The notes under the pieces are model-generated. The model did no database searches. It was not told the origin of the DNA and saw nothing but the letters and a program-made list of their open reading frames with translations. Positions 17,910 to 29,123 of a stretch of DNA of 64,000 nt are shown in pieces; the stretch's first letter is position 1, and each line of letters starts with the position of its first letter. The position numbers were made by a program, and so were the translations under genes. This DNA comes from Candidatus Baldrarchaeota archaeon (lineage in GTDB: Archaea > Asgardarchaeota > Baldrarchaeia > Baldrarchaeales > DXJG01), in NCBI GenBank assembly GCA_019056805.1, contig DXJG01000001.1, forward strand, positions 1-64,000, written 5' to 3'.

Positions 17910-17921
17910 TTTGTGATAAAA

Positions 17922-18635
17922 ATGGAAATTACTGTCATATTTCTTGGTGCTGAGAACGAAGGAAATATAGGTTCTTTAGCCAGGGTAATGAAAAATTTCG
18001 GATTAACTGATCTTATTTTAGTGTCTCCTAAAGTGATGATAGGAAAAGATGCTATAAAAGCAGCTATGCATGCTCAAGATGTTTTACGGTCAGCTAAAAT
18101 TGTTGAAAAATTTGAGGATGCTATTAAAAATGTGGATTTTGTAGTTGGAACAACGGCAAGGCTGGGATGGAATTATAATGTATTAAGAACCCCTATATAC
18201 CCGGATCAGTTGTCTAGACTGAAAGAAGTAGAGGGAAAAGTTGCTATAGTTTTTGGTAGAGAAAGTAGTGGTCTTACAAATGAAGAATTAAATAAATGTG
18301 ACATCGTATTAACTATCCCAGCAAATCCGGAATATCCTACACTTAATATTACACATGCCGCTGCTATTATATTTTATGAGATATTTAAAATGTTTAAAAA
18401 ATCTCAGGCGGAAAGATATAGGTGTGCCAGTAGAATTGAAAAGGAGAAAATTTTAGAGATATTTCACGAATTACTAAGAGAGATAGAGTATCCACAGGAA
18501 AAAACTCAGATAGCCTTTAGAATTTTTCGAAATATTATCGGCAGATCTTTTATATCTGGTAGAGAAGCACATACATTAATGGGTGTTTTTCGAAGAACCA
18601 TCATGGTAATAAAAAGGCTAAAGCAGAAGAAGTAA
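17922..18635 (+). CDS. trmJ: tRNA 2'-O-methyltransferase TrmJ (SpoU family)
   Basis: About 237 residues of SPOUT fold. Family motifs: FLGAENEGNIGSLARVMKNFG (motif 1 region), IVFGRESSGLTNEE (motif 2) and IPANPEYPTLNITHAAAI (motif 3), which form the knotted SAM site. Archaeal TrmJ methylates ribose 32 in tRNA. Last gene of the cluster that begins with SRP54. The start is ATG at 17922 or GTG at 17913. Confidence 0.88.
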   Translation: MEITVIFLGAENEGNIGSLARVMKNFGLTDLILVSPKVMIGKDAIKAAMHAQDVLRSAKIVEKFEDAIKNVDFVVGTTARLGWNYNVLRTPIYPDQLSRLKEVEGKVAIVFGRESSGLTNEELNKCDIVLTIPANPEYPTLNITHAAAIIFYEIFKMFKKSQAERYRCASRIEKEKILEIFHELLREIEYPQEKTQIAFRIFRNIIGRSFISGREAHTLMGVFRRTIMVIKRLKQKK

Positions 18636-18652
18636 ATTTTACGGTAGTGTCA

Positions 18653-19186
18653 TTAGAAACCGAGTTTCTTTTTCAACTCTGGTGGTGCTTCTTCAACTAC
18701 AATTCTGCATTTCATTGGGAATTTCATTGCTGCCCTTCTTAAAGCCTCTATAGCAGCATCAACATTATCCTCGTTAACTCTTACAAAGACCAATCTTTGT
18801 CCCGCTTTAACTCTTGCAGCTGTTCCTATCGGCTTGCCAAAAGCTTTTCTCATACCGTCTTGAAGTCTATCAGCGCCTGCAAATGCCATCATTTTGTTTT
18901 CTCTCAGAACATGATGTGGATAAACTGTTATCTTTAAGTGAAAGTTTGATCGGCTTAGTTTGCCAGTTAAGTACTTGTTGGCAGCTATTCTTGCTGCTTC
19001 TAGTGCATTATGTCTGACTTGTCTGTTTTCTAGAGCTATAAGGCTTATTTTTACTTTAAAATCACCACTTGGGTTCCCCATATCGAATATTCTTATTTTT
19101 GGCGGTGGAAATCCTCTAATATACTCTTTTCTAGTATATGGTGGTCTATCAATTTTTCCATAGCATTTTGCTGGTCTTTCTGGCAT
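18653..19186 (-). CDS. rpl10e: large ribosomal subunit protein uL16 (L10e)
   Basis: A 177-residue protein with the start [20 protein letters not shown] and the [35 protein letters not shown] and [18 protein letters not shown] blocks of archaeal/eukaryotic L10e (uL16). It lies at the tRNA-facing centre of the large subunit. GGAGGATC precedes the ATG. Convergent with trmJ (17 bp gap). Confidence 0.96.
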   Translation of the reverse strand: MPERPAKCYGKIDRPPYTRKEYIRGFPPPKIRIFDMGNPSGDFKVKISLIALENRQVRHNALEAARIAANKYLTGKLSRSNFHLKITVYPHHVLRENKMMAFAGADRLQDGMRKAFGKPIGTAARVKAGQRLVFVRVNEDNVDAAIEALRRAAMKFPMKCRIVVEEAPPELKKKLGF

Positions 19187-19394
19187 ATTTGTGATCCTCC
19201 GAATTTGCTGAAGAATCGTAACACTAACGGTTTATTAACTTTATCCTCAATTGTTAAAAGCAAGGAAGAGGTAACACGAACTTAAACTTAGCTATGGTGC
19301 CAGATCCATATTTAATGTTGTTGGTTTCATAAAAAAAAAGTAGGATATTACATCAATTTCGAGTTAAAGATAAAATTTGAGGAGAACTCCCTAA

Positions 19395-20492
19395 ATGAAA
19401 GTAAATAATGAATTTTATCTACTAATAAAAACAGTCCCGGGTCTTGAAGATATAGCTGCAATGGAAGTAAAGAATTTACTTGGAAATGTAGATAAAATCA
19501 TAGTTCGACCTCACGGTATCATGGGTCGAATCTTAGTTAAAGTTAGTATTTCTCCTTTTAGATTTTGTCGGATTCTTAATGAAAAAGCAAAAAGTATCGA
19601 AAAGGTAGTTGTCCTACTAGGTATGTATAAAGTAAGTCGAACAAAAAAGGGTCTAGAGGACATATATGAAGTCGTTAAAGCATCAAAATTCAGTAATTTT
19701 CTAACTCCGCATGATAGCTTTGGAGTTCGACCTAGTAGGGAAGGAAAGCACGAATACACTTCGTTAGATATAGGAAAAGTTGGAGGAGATGCCGTAATAG
19801 ATGAAATGAAGGAAGTTTATGGATTAAGGCCTGCGGTGAATTTGAAACACCCTTCAATTATTATTTATTGTGATGTTGTTGGAGATACTTGTATGATTGG
19901 TATAGATACAACTGGTGACATGGCGCTACATAAAAGAGGGTACAGGGTTTTTGATCATCCAGCTGCTTTGAGACCAACTATAGCATATGCTATGATTAAA
20001 ATTGCTAACGTTAAAGAGGGTGAAATTTTGTTAGACCCTTTTTGTGGCGGCGGAACCATACTTATTGAAGCTGCTCGTCTCTATAGAAGCTTGAAAATTT
20101 TTGGGCTTGACATATTTGCAGAAAATATTAAAGGCGCATATCTTAATGCAATCAGCGCTGGAGTGGCTGAAAAAATCGCTTTCATTGTTGGAGATGCTAC
20201 TAAATTAGATAAAATTTTCAATATTAACATAGATAAAATTATTTGCAACCCTCCCTATGGTATACGTCAGTTAAGAGGAGAAAAGAGAAAAGAAATACCT
20301 CGACTTTATGATAAATTTTTGTTGTCTGCTTCGAAAATACTTGCTGATGATGGGCTAATATGTATTATAACTCCCAAGAAAAAAACCATTAAATTAGCTA
20401 TTGAAAAGTCTGAACTACAAATTTGCCATGAGAGAGAAATATATCACGGAGGATTAAAAGCCCACATTTTCACCTTAAAGAAGCAAAAATAA
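19395..20492 (+). CDS. tRNA (guanine-N2) methyltransferase TrmG10 (THUMP domain)
   Basis: A 365-residue protein. A THUMP RNA-binding domain (about 50-160) precedes a Rossmann methylase with DPFCGGGTILIEAA and catalytic NPPYGIRQ. This is the layout of archaeal/eukaryotic Trm11-type enzymes that methylate guanine 10 of tRNA. ATG start after GAGGAG. Monocistronic between divergent rpl10e and a convergent methylase. Confidence 0.88.
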   Translation: MKVNNEFYLLIKTVPGLEDIAAMEVKNLLGNVDKIIVRPHGIMGRILVKVSISPFRFCRILNEKAKSIEKVVVLLGMYKVSRTKKGLEDIYEVVKASKFSNFLTPHDSFGVRPSREGKHEYTSLDIGKVGGDAVIDEMKEVYGLRPAVNLKHPSIIIYCDVVGDTCMIGIDTTGDMALHKRGYRVFDHPAALRPTIAYAMIKIANVKEGEILLDPFCGGGTILIEAARLYRSLKIFGLDIFAENIKGAYLNAISAGVAEKIAFIVGDATKLDKIFNINIDKIICNPPYGIRQLRGEKRKEIPRLYDKFLLSASKILADDGLICIITPKKKTIKLAIEKSELQICHEREIYHGGLKAHIFTLKKQK

Positions 20493-20515
20493 GCTGCAAA
20501 ATAGAAATACTATCT

Positions 20516-21352
20516 TTATTTTATTGCCTTAGCTACTACTATTATGGATACTCCTAAATTTGCAAAAGAAGGATGTCTACTAAATTTTTCCTCAAATCTA
20601 TTTATTATCTTAAGATATAATGAAAGTAGTTTTCCCGTTTTTCTAATTATTGGTGGTGGAAGTATGGGAATAAGGACATGTACCCCTCTGACTTTTACTA
20701 TTTTAAATCCATTTTTATGTAAGATCTTTTCTACAAAAATACGATCAAAATAGTAATTAGTTATCCATTTAAGCCCTTCTGTATCTATGTATGGAAAATG
20801 GAGTTTTTTTACTCTTCCGTTTCTTAAAAGTTCGATTATTGTGTTTTTTTGTTCTTTAATACCATAAAATCCGCATATTCGCCATAGGGTTTCAAAGCTT
20901 TTCCAATTATCAAATTCAAGTATGAAAATACCGCCCTTTACCATGACTTGGTTAATTGAATGAATGACTTTATTGAAATGTAAAATATGATTTAGGACTC
21001 CCCCTAAACATATTACCGTATCAAAAATATCAGATCTAAGTGGGATATTCTCTGCAGATGCAATAATAAAATCTACGTTCTTGGCGTTGATTCTCCTTTT
21101 TTTAATCCTAGCAATTCTGATCATTCCTGATGAAACATCAATTCCGACGATTCTGGTCCCTTTATATCTGGATATTTCTAATGCCGGCCAACCGGTTCCA
21201 GTTCCGATATCTAGGACAAATTTGTTTGTGAAATTGAAGGATTTTATTTCTCTTTCATACTCTTTGTACATGTGGTCATCTAATAGATCATCTGGTGCAT
21301 CGTATAATGTTGATACTTCATCATAGAATTTTGCGACTATTTTTTCCTCCAT
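20516..21352 (-). CDS. SAM-dependent methyltransferase, UbiE/class I type
   Basis: A 278-residue protein with the SAM-binding motif VLDIGTGTGWPALEIS near residue 45 and the post-motif ICLGGVLNHI; a basic, hydrophobic C-terminus follows (LIPILPPPIIRKTGK). The substrate cannot be read from sequence; small molecules or lipids are typical for this fold. It lies downstream of atpA on the same strand, with a 130-bp gap suggesting its own promoter. Confidence 0.75.
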   Translation of the reverse strand: MEEKIVAKFYDEVSTLYDAPDDLLDDHMYKEYEREIKSFNFTNKFVLDIGTGTGWPALEISRYKGTRIVGIDVSSGMIRIARIKKRRINAKNVDFIIASAENIPLRSDIFDTVICLGGVLNHILHFNKVIHSINQVMVKGGIFILEFDNWKSFETLWRICGFYGIKEQKNTIIELLRNGRVKKLHFPYIDTEGLKWITNYYFDRIFVEKILHKNGFKIVKVRGVHVLIPILPPPIIRKTGKLLSLYLKIINRFEEKFSRHPSFANLGVSIIVVAKAIK

Positions 21353-21482
21353 AACCCTTTCACAACTCGCTAATTGCGTATTTAGAAAATTTATACTAAT
21401 GAGACATTCTATCGTAGAATTACAAACAAGTGTTGAAGTAATAATTAAGATAAAATATAAAGGAACTGGGTTTTACTTTATT

Positions 21483-23258
21483 TTAGATTGGTGCTACTTG
21501 TAGGAGTGAATTGAACTCTTCTTCTAACTGTTTCTCTACTTTATCGAAGACTTCATCGACTTCTTCTATTGGTACTATTTTTAACCTTGCTATCCGTTCA
21601 CGGACTGGAAGGCTTGTAACTTTCTCCATTGGAATTCCTCGATCAATGGCTTCCTTAGCTTTTTCGTAGAAGCTTAGTATTATTTTTAGCATTCTATAGG
21701 CCTTCTTCAGAGGACAATATGTGTCTACTGGATGTAAGGCGCTTTGTTGAAGGTAGTCTTCTCTTATCATTCTTGCTGCTTCGAGAATTACCCTTTCACT
21801 TTCAGGTAGAGCATCTGGACCTACTAGTTGAACAATTTCTCTTAGTTCCTCTTCTCTCTGTAAAAGCCACATGGCGGTTCTTCGAAGTTCTGTCCAATCA
21901 TTGGCGACGTGTTCTCGGTACCATTCTTCTAGGTTTTCCAAATATAGCGAATAGCTGGTTAGCCAGTTAATTGCAGGGAAATGTCTTCTTGAAGCTAAGT
22001 CTTTATCTAAAGCCCAGAAAACTTTAACAATTCTGAGAGTATTTACGGTTACTGGTTCGGAAAAGTCTCCTCCAGGCGGTGAAACTGCGCCACAAACTGT
22101 AACCGATCCTGTCCTGGGTTTTGATCCTATGGTTTCTACTCTTCCGGCTCTTTCATAGAATTCAGCTAATCTTGATGCTAGATACGCGGGATATCCTTCC
22201 TCTCCTGGCATTTCTTCAAGTCTACCTGATATTTCTCTAAGCGCTTCTGCCCATCTTGATGTCGAATCCGCCATTAAGGCTACGTCATATCCCATATCTC
22301 TATAATACTCAGCAAGAGTTATTCCAGTGTAGATGGATGCTTCTCGTGCAGCGACTGGCATGTTGCTTGTGTTTGCTATGAGTATGGTTCTGTTCATTAG
22401 TGGTTCTCCTGTTCTTGGGTCTTTTAGCTTTGGAAAATCTTCTAATACTTCTGTCATTTCGTTTCCTCTTTCACCACATCCTATGTAGACTATAATGTCG
22501 GTGTCGGCCCATTTTGCAAGTTGGTGTAGCATTACGGTTTTACCAGTGCCGAAACCTCCGGGTATTGCTGCTGTTCCTCCTTTCGCCTGTGGGAATAGAG
22601 TGTCTATTATTCTTTGCCCTGTTATTAAGGGTACCTCGGTAGGTAGCTTATTTCTTATTGGTCTTGCTCTTCGAACTGGCCATTTCTGTAGCATTGCTAT
22701 TTCTTTTTCTTCGCCAAGAGGTGTTTTAATTTTTGCAATTGGTTCTTCTATGGTGTAGTCTCCCTCTGGTGCTATCCATGTCAATTCGCCACGGATTCCA
22801 ATTGGAATCATCACTTTGTGTGTTACCAATGTTGTTTCTGGTACTTCACCTATGATGTCTCCTTCGACTACCTTTTCTCCAGGTTTTGCCTGTGGTTTAA
22901 AATGCCATTTTTTGTCTCTTGGTAGTGCCTCGGTCTTTACTCCTCTTCTTATGAAATCTCCTGTTTCTCTTTTAATTTCTGGTAATGGTCGCTGTATTCC
23001 ATCAAATATTTGTCCTATTAGTCCTGGTCCAAGTTCGACGGATAGCGGAGATCCCGTTGCTACGACCTTTTCTCCAGGTTTTATTCCTGTTGTTTCTTCG
23101 TATACTTGTATGTAAGCTCGATCTCCAATTACTCTTATGACTTCTCCTATTAATTCCTCATTACCTACTCGGCAAACCTCGTACATTTTTACTCCTGTTA
23201 GGCCTTCTGCTTCTACAAGTGGTCCAGCAATTCTTGATATTGTACCTATTTTTTGCAT
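21483..23258 (-). CDS. atpA: A/V-type ATP synthase catalytic subunit A
   Basis: About 591 residues. The Walker A loop is [13 protein letters not shown] (about 235), followed by [43 protein letters not shown] and the [12 protein letters not shown] block, all diagnostic of the A subunit. The non-homologous insert (about 120-190) is present. The ATG at 23258 is preceded by AGGTG. It follows atpF by 27 bp. No B subunit follows, so the rest of the ATPase operon must lie elsewhere, unusual for archaea where A and B are normally adjacent. Confidence 0.95.
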   Translation of the reverse strand: MQKIGTISRIAGPLVEAEGLTGVKMYEVCRVGNEELIGEVIRVIGDRAYIQVYEETTGIKPGEKVVATGSPLSVELGPGLIGQIFDGIQRPLPEIKRETGDFIRRGVKTEALPRDKKWHFKPQAKPGEKVVEGDIIGEVPETTLVTHKVMIPIGIRGELTWIAPEGDYTIEEPIAKIKTPLGEEKEIAMLQKWPVRRARPIRNKLPTEVPLITGQRIIDTLFPQAKGGTAAIPGGFGTGKTVMLHQLAKWADTDIIVYIGCGERGNEMTEVLEDFPKLKDPRTGEPLMNRTILIANTSNMPVAAREASIYTGITLAEYYRDMGYDVALMADSTSRWAEALREISGRLEEMPGEEGYPAYLASRLAEFYERAGRVETIGSKPRTGSVTVCGAVSPPGGDFSEPVTVNTLRIVKVFWALDKDLASRRHFPAINWLTSYSLYLENLEEWYREHVANDWTELRRTAMWLLQREEELREIVQLVGPDALPESERVILEAARMIREDYLQQSALHPVDTYCPLKKAYRMLKIILSFYEKAKEAIDRGIPMEKVTSLPVRERIARLKIVPIEEVDEVFDKVEKQLEEEFNSLLQVAPI

Positions 23259-23285
23259 TCTAAACACCTAACTTAAAATGTTAAT

Positions 23286-23621
23286 TTAAATTTCTTCTTC
23301 ACCTTTCTTTAACTTGAGTTCTACTCCTAATGTCGTTCTTATTAATTCACGAATCGGATCTACTTCCCTTTCTATTGGCCCATGTTTATCTGGTATCTCC
23401 ACAACTATTAGTGAAGGTTTTTTATAAAGTTCTTTTATTACATCCCTTAAATTATCGGCAATTCTTTCGGTTATTATTATTGTCCCGACGTCATCTCGTT
23501 TTGATAAACGTTCTAATAGTTCTCGAGCATCCTCTACTGATTTAACTGGATAAACTAGTCCCACGCCTGCCAATTTAAATCCAATTGCGGTGTCTTGATC
23601 TGCTACAACCGCTATTTTCAT
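23286..23621 (-). CDS. atpF: A/V-type ATP synthase subunit F
   Basis: About 111 residues (MKIAVVADQDTAIGFKLAGV ... VGTIIITERIADNLRD ... PSLIVVEIPDKHGPIE), matching archaeal subunit F, a regulatory subunit in the central stalk. F directly before A is the usual archaeal order. The ATG at 23621 is favoured over 23630 because GAGATGG can act as its ribosome-binding site. Confidence 0.9.
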   Translation of the reverse strand: MKIAVVADQDTAIGFKLAGVGLVYPVKSVEDARELLERLSKRDDVGTIIITERIADNLRDVIKELYKKPSLIVVEIPDKHGPIEREVDPIRELIRTTLGVELKLKKGEEEI

Positions 23622-23678
23622 TTCTACCATCTCTTTTTATGGCGGGAATATTTTGTATATGGGATTTATAAACTTAAT

Positions 23679-24146
23679 TTAAAATTGTTTTTCAATATCT
23701 TCGTGTAGCATGACCATTCCGCAGTACTGGCAACGTAATTTTGTAGGATGCTCACTTATTACTGTGAATACCGGTTCTATTGGTTCTCTAGGGTTGTTTG
23801 ATATACAATTAGGATTAATGCACCTTATTATTCCTTTTATAACTTTTGGAAGCTTTACTTTGCTCTTTTCAACAACCTGATAATTTCTTACAATATTAAT
23901 TGTCGCCTTTGGAGCTATTAGTGCAATCATATTAACTTCACGTGGACTGAGTTCTCTACCCTCAATTTTCACAATATCTTTTTTACCTAACTTTTTGCTT
24001 GGAACATTCATAACTATACTAACTACATTGCCTTCTTTTCCAGTTATTCCTAGTATTCTCAATACGTTAAGCGCATTACCTTGCGTGATATGGTCTATCA
24101 CTGTACCATCTTTTATTTTTTCTACTCGAAGTTCTGACTCACTCAT
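23679..24146 (-). CDS. pyrI: aspartate carbamoyltransferase regulatory subunit
   Basis: A 155-residue PyrI. The N-terminal allosteric domain contains [11 protein letters not shown] and the ERGREL-type turn. A C-terminal zinc domain has [10 protein letters not shown] ... CQYCG, which contacts PyrB. It confers nucleotide feedback on carbamoyl-aspartate synthesis. It is divergent from pyrB across 76 bp, whereas these genes are usually co-directional (pyrBI), a noteworthy arrangement. Confidence 0.94.
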   Translation of the reverse strand: MSESELRVEKIKDGTVIDHITQGNALNVLRILGITGKEGNVVSIVMNVPSKKLGKKDIVKIEGRELSPREVNMIALIAPKATINIVRNYQVVEKSKVKLPKVIKGIIRCINPNCISNNPREPIEPVFTVISEHPTKLRCQYCGMVMLHEDIEKQF

Positions 24147-24222
24147 CTATGTACCCCCTTCACAAGACTGTTAGTAAAAAAGTTAATAATAATTTCTTTA
24201 GAAAATACCAATGGTGTGATAA

Positions 24223-25146
<924 letters not shown>

Positions 25147-25381
25147 AGGTTATCTCGACCTATTGTTTTCCGGAGTGTTTTTTATTTCTATTTCTAAGCG
25201 GTTTTCGTCGATACCAAAACCTAGGATAAGCTCTGGGTTGCAGTTTGAATACCTCCAACTCCCACCGAATTTCTTGAATTATTATAATATTCTATTCTTT
25301 AATATATTTTTTGAGAATAAACTCAAATTTTTTTGACAAAAACTTTGTAGAAAAAAGACACTTGTATTCTAAGACCTTTTA

Positions 25382-27661
25382 CTACTTAGTTAATTTACTG
25401 CCAACTAGAAAATTTAGAAAGTCTTGATCAATGTTTTTCGCATATATAGATGTATAGGGGCCTGTTAACCTAGTATTGTACATTAGTTCTTCAAATCCAC
25501 GGTTACAGATGGGACAGGCCCTTAAAATTCCTTGATTTATCTCTTTACAATTTAGACAATAGGTTGAGCTTCTTGTATACGCAAAGAGTCCGATGTTATT
25601 GGCAAGAATATTATTTGTAATATCCTTAAGTTCATTAAATTCTCTAGAATTATTGTCTAAGTTTATGTTAAGGATGTGTCCACCCCTTAGATATGTATGT
25701 GTACTATTTGCCAATTTTATTTTTTCAAGAGTAGAGAGATTCTCTGTTGCAGGAATTACGTTGGTGGAGTAAAAGGGTGGTGTAATATCCTTATAGTTTT
25801 TGAAAATTCCTTTATTCAATTTTAAAAATCGGAGAGAAGGTTCGACATCGGGTGATTCCATGAAATTTAATCTGAGGTCATGTTCTATGCTTATTTCTTC
25901 AGCTATTTTTTCGGAATTCTTCAATATTCTCATTAAAAAGTTTTGTGTATCTTTTTCGCTGATGGAATTTGAGGTATGAATTTGAGCCGCCTCAGGTAAA
26001 CCAACATAACCTATCATGTAAGTTGCTGTTTCCTCTCTAAAATAGGGTTCATTATCTATTTTAAGGTTTAATAGCGGTAATAGCTTGTCTATTGATGATC
26101 TTTTTCGTACTTCATCTCTCTTAATTAGAAATGCTTTTACTGCACAATTTATTGTGTCATTAAATTCTTCGAAGAATTTATCATCATCTCCTTTAGCGAG
26201 AAGTGCTGTTCTTACCATATTTATAGCTATCCAAGCCATACAACATGTTCTAATCGTGTCAATTTTCCAATTTCTTTTATAGTTTGAATCAAACCTGTGA
26301 AGTGATGCGCTGTAACTGGTATTAGGTAGTTGCCAATCTAAGGTTAGATTGGCATAAAGCGGCTGTCCTCTTTCGATGGAAAGCTTAAGAACTTTGTCAA
26401 ACTCCTCTAAATCTATGTTTCCTTTGCGAATTTTGAAAACTAGTTGTGGTTGAGTGTATGGAAGTCCACCATCTCTTCCTTTTCTAAAGATCTCTATTAA
26501 TGCTCTTAGTATATTTCTTGCTTCCTCCTGATATTCACCGTATGTACCGTCTTCCTTGCCTTCAAAGCTAATAGCTGGTTCATTTTCCAAAAAAGAAGGA
26601 ACTGAGAATTCTAAATTAAATGTAATAATTGTTTGATTCCATTTTCTGTTTAAAAATTCTATAATCTTTTTTAAAATATTTTTTATTTTTTCGTAGTTTA
26701 TTGATTTAAAAAGTGGTGCTAAGAATATATTAAAGAAGTCTATTGTTTGGAAAAAAGAGAAATGTGTATCAAATATATTGAAAAGGTTATAAAAGTACAA
26801 TGGAATGTCATAAACATCTCTTGGTGGTATTAATGGATTAAAAGTAATATTTTTAGAGTTTAGTGATATATCCATCTTTAAGATTAAAGAAAGATCGTGT
26901 TGAATACCGTAGGGTTTTAATATCCAATAGTTTGCTTGTGGTATATGTATCCTCCCGGATAAGTGCGCATCGGCCACTTTCCTGGGCAGTACCTTTAGTA
27001 AAAGATACTGTTCGAACACGGAATCTCCAGCAAGTCCTCTAGCCAGTTCTGGGTTTGGAAATGATGATTTTTTACCTGCATTTTTGACAAGTTGAGAAAC
27101 GTCATAAACTGGGAGTCCTAAACGTGTTAGTGAATGACGGTATTCTTCTAGTCCTTTTTCAAGCAAAATGGCGTTTACAAACTCTCTTATTAAGGGTGCG
27201 GTTAGATATTTTACTTTCAGTTTAAATAGTCTATCTTCAGCTTCTTTTGCTATTTCTTCAGCCAACTCTTGCGGTACCCCTGCCTCTCTTTTTAGTGCCT
27301 CAGCGATTTTACTTCGGTCAAATCGTTCCATTTTTAGCCTTGAAGTTCTGACAAATATTTCTCCGAATTCTCTTCTTCCAAAATCATCTAAAAGCCATAA
27401 AAAGTCTACTACATTCTCCCCCAGAGGAGTTAAAAAATATTTACCAGTTTTCTCATCAGATATTACGAGGTTTGCATCTCTAAGTTGATTCAGATGATAA
27501 GCAAACTTGCCTGCGTCTGTTTTTGGCGTCATGCCAAGTTCATACATTATTTCAGTAAAAGAAAGCAGTTTTTTTCTACTGAGAAGTTTAAGTATTTCAA
27601 CTCTTAGGGGACTAGATATTGCTGATAATACACGAAACGAAAAATCAAATTTTTCATTCAT
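25382..27661 (-). CDS. class III (anaerobic) ribonucleotide reductase-like protein with N-terminal winged-helix domain
   Basis: A 759-residue fusion. Residues about 1-95 form an ArsR-like winged helix (SSPLRVEILKLLSRKKLL, AYHLNQLRDANLV). Residues about 100-195 look like an ATP-cone, and the remainder resembles NrdD (DAHLSGRIHI near 230, AINMVRTALL). A zinc-type pair CLNC/CPIC sits near 702-720 and the C-terminus has RLTGPY near residue 734, where glycyl-radical enzymes usually have R-x-x-G-Y. Normal NrdD proteins lack the winged helix. No activase (NrdG) lies nearby. It could be a working reductase that also binds DNA, or a derived regulator. Confidence 0.72.
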   Translation of the reverse strand: MNEKFDFSFRVLSAISSPLRVEILKLLSRKKLLSFTEIMYELGMTPKTDAGKFAYHLNQLRDANLVISDEKTGKYFLTPLGENVVDFLWLLDDFGRREFGEIFVRTSRLKMERFDRSKIAEALKREAGVPQELAEEIAKEAEDRLFKLKVKYLTAPLIREFVNAILLEKGLEEYRHSLTRLGLPVYDVSQLVKNAGKKSSFPNPELARGLAGDSVFEQYLLLKVLPRKVADAHLSGRIHIPQANYWILKPYGIQHDLSLILKMDISLNSKNITFNPLIPPRDVYDIPLYFYNLFNIFDTHFSFFQTIDFFNIFLAPLFKSINYEKIKNILKKIIEFLNRKWNQTIITFNLEFSVPSFLENEPAISFEGKEDGTYGEYQEEARNILRALIEIFRKGRDGGLPYTQPQLVFKIRKGNIDLEEFDKVLKLSIERGQPLYANLTLDWQLPNTSYSASLHRFDSNYKRNWKIDTIRTCCMAWIAINMVRTALLAKGDDDKFFEEFNDTINCAVKAFLIKRDEVRKRSSIDKLLPLLNLKIDNEPYFREETATYMIGYVGLPEAAQIHTSNSISEKDTQNFLMRILKNSEKIAEEISIEHDLRLNFMESPDVEPSLRFLKLNKGIFKNYKDITPPFYSTNVIPATENLSTLEKIKLANSTHTYLRGGHILNINLDNNSREFNELKDITNNILANNIGLFAYTRSSTYCLNCKEINQGILRACPICNRGFEELMYNTRLTGPYTSIYAKNIDQDFLNFLVGSKLTK

Positions 27662-27800
27662 AGTAATACACCTAACCTAACTGGAATTTTCGATGAATGT
27701 TTTTTTATGTAATTTAAGACCCTTTATGTTTCAATAAGAGAATTGATTTGTAAATATTAAATTATGTTAAAATTATTTAACGATTTACAGTTAAATGAAT

Positions 27801-28526
27801 TTATGTTAAGGGATTCAATTTTCTGAGTTTTTGAATAAGTGATTCAATATCTTCGATAAAAGATACGGCAAGAAGAATTCTTTCCTTTCTTGCCAGTTCA
27901 GTAACCATGGAATCTATTTTTCTAACACCATGTAAAACAATCAAGCTAGGTTTTTCTTGACTACCTCTAATAGCGACTAGTGGTAGTCTACCAGTACTGA
28001 TATTTGTGAATATTAGCGTACGTTGAACAGACGCTTCGAAAAGCTTAGTAAATGCCTCTCCTGAAAGTTCTCTCATTGCTAATCCGCCATCAATAATTGT
28101 GTACCCGTAAACGTCTTGTTCAAGTAATTCTTCACATGCAACAGGTTGAGCGTTTATTGCTTCACAAAAATGATCCATCTTGACAGGGGAAGCGAAATCT
28201 CTGATGTCTAAAATAATGTCTGTGGGAATCTCAACTCCCATTAATCTTCCAAACGCAGAAATAATTTGACCACCATTTTCCTCGTCAATTGTTAAAAGAA
28301 TATTAACAAATCTCTTAACAGTTTTTGCACCTGGAGATTTCCGTCTCCCGCTTTCGTAATCGCTTATAACTGACGGAGAAACACCTAATTTCTCTGCTAA
28401 AGTAACTTGAGAAACGTGGAATATCTCTCTCCATTTGCGCATGGTCTTACCGGGATCGTTCGAAAGAGATATTTCCCCTGCAATTCTTCTAGCAAGTCTT
28501 TCTTTAACAATGTTTGAAATGCTCAT
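27801..28526 (-). CDS. archaeal XRE-type transcriptional regulator (COG1709-like)
   Basis: A 241-residue protein. A Cro/C1-type helix-turn-helix at about residues 30-85 (VSQVTLAEKLGVSPSVISDYESGRRKSPG) is followed by a conserved archaeal C-terminal domain of unknown ligand (about 110-235; FTNISTGRLPLVAIRGSQEKPSLIVLHG-like). The size and layout fit COG1709. It is upstream of the NrdD-like gene on the same strand (139-bp gap), so it is a candidate regulator of it; this is inference. Confidence 0.82.
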   Translation of the reverse strand: MSISNIVKERLARRIAGEISLSNDPGKTMRKWREIFHVSQVTLAEKLGVSPSVISDYESGRRKSPGAKTVKRFVNILLTIDEENGGQIISAFGRLMGVEIPTDIILDIRDFASPVKMDHFCEAINAQPVACEELLEQDVYGYTIIDGGLAMRELSGEAFTKLFEASVQRTLIFTNISTGRLPLVAIRGSQEKPSLIVLHGVRKIDSMVTELARKERILLAVSFIEDIESLIQKLRKLNPLT

Positions 28527-28883
28527 GTTTTAAGTTAAATAACGCCAATTACATAAGTTTTTCGATCATTAAGACAAGTGTCGAAAGGGTATAAGATAAG
28601 GATAAAAATTTAAAACTCTCTCTAAAGGTTATGGTCTCACTGTTCACACTTTTTAATTTGATAAATTGTATTAAGATTTGTTAATAATGTCCACTGACTG
28701 TTTTTATCCTTCCTTTTCTCAAAATTATAATGCTCGAGGAGAAATTATGCAAATATATAGTTCAACAATTGCTGTAATGAATAAGAAACACAAAATTTGG
28801 TATTTTTCCTTATCAATACACAAGCACTTTTTAATATTTAATGAATTTGAATGTTAAAAATTAGATAATCAATGAAAACGGTG
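28527..28883. other. intergenic region between COG1709 regulator and tRNA-Pro
   Basis: About 357 bp, very AT-rich, with no coding or RNA structure that I can support. It probably holds the promoter of the regulator and the end of the tRNA-Pro transcript. Confidence 0.45.
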
Positions 28884-28990
28884 TGGTGGGGCCGCCGGGA
28901 TTTGAACCCGGGACCAGCAGCTCCCGAAGCTGCCATCATACCAAGTTTCCCGCCCGATGAAAAACTCATCGAGCTCTAGACCACGGCCCC
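28884..28990 (-). tRNA. tRNA-Pro (anticodon CGG) with a D-loop intron
   Basis: The minus strand gives a 107-nt precursor including encoded CCA. Taking out 30 nt from the D-loop leaves a 74-nt tRNA. Its acceptor is GGGGCCG/CGGCCCC, the anticodon arm GCAGC-TTCGGGA-GCTGC (CGG at 34-36), the T-arm CCGGG-TTCAAAT-CCCGG, and the discriminator A. Confidence 0.93.
28946..28975 (-). other. tRNA-Pro intron (D-loop, 30 nt)
   Basis: The inner hairpin GCTCGATGA/TCATCGGGC (9 bp, one G-U) closes a 5-nt loop. With 5' bulge AGA and 3' bulge AAC, the central helix GTCT/GGGA is weak (one C-G, two G-U, one G-A mismatch). Cutting AG|A and AA|C joins GTCTAG to CTTGGTAT and gives a normal D-loop. The fold is a relaxed BHB. 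Boundaries could shift by one or two bases. Confidence 0.75.
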
Positions 28991-29123
28991 CACAATGCTA
29001 TACCACACGATATACATTTAATGACGTATGTTTAAGTTTAGCGGTCTCTAAAATATAAGAGTATTATTCTTCGCTCCTTACTGATTCTTTCACAAGTAGA
29101 GAGGATGTGTATTTTACAGTTTA

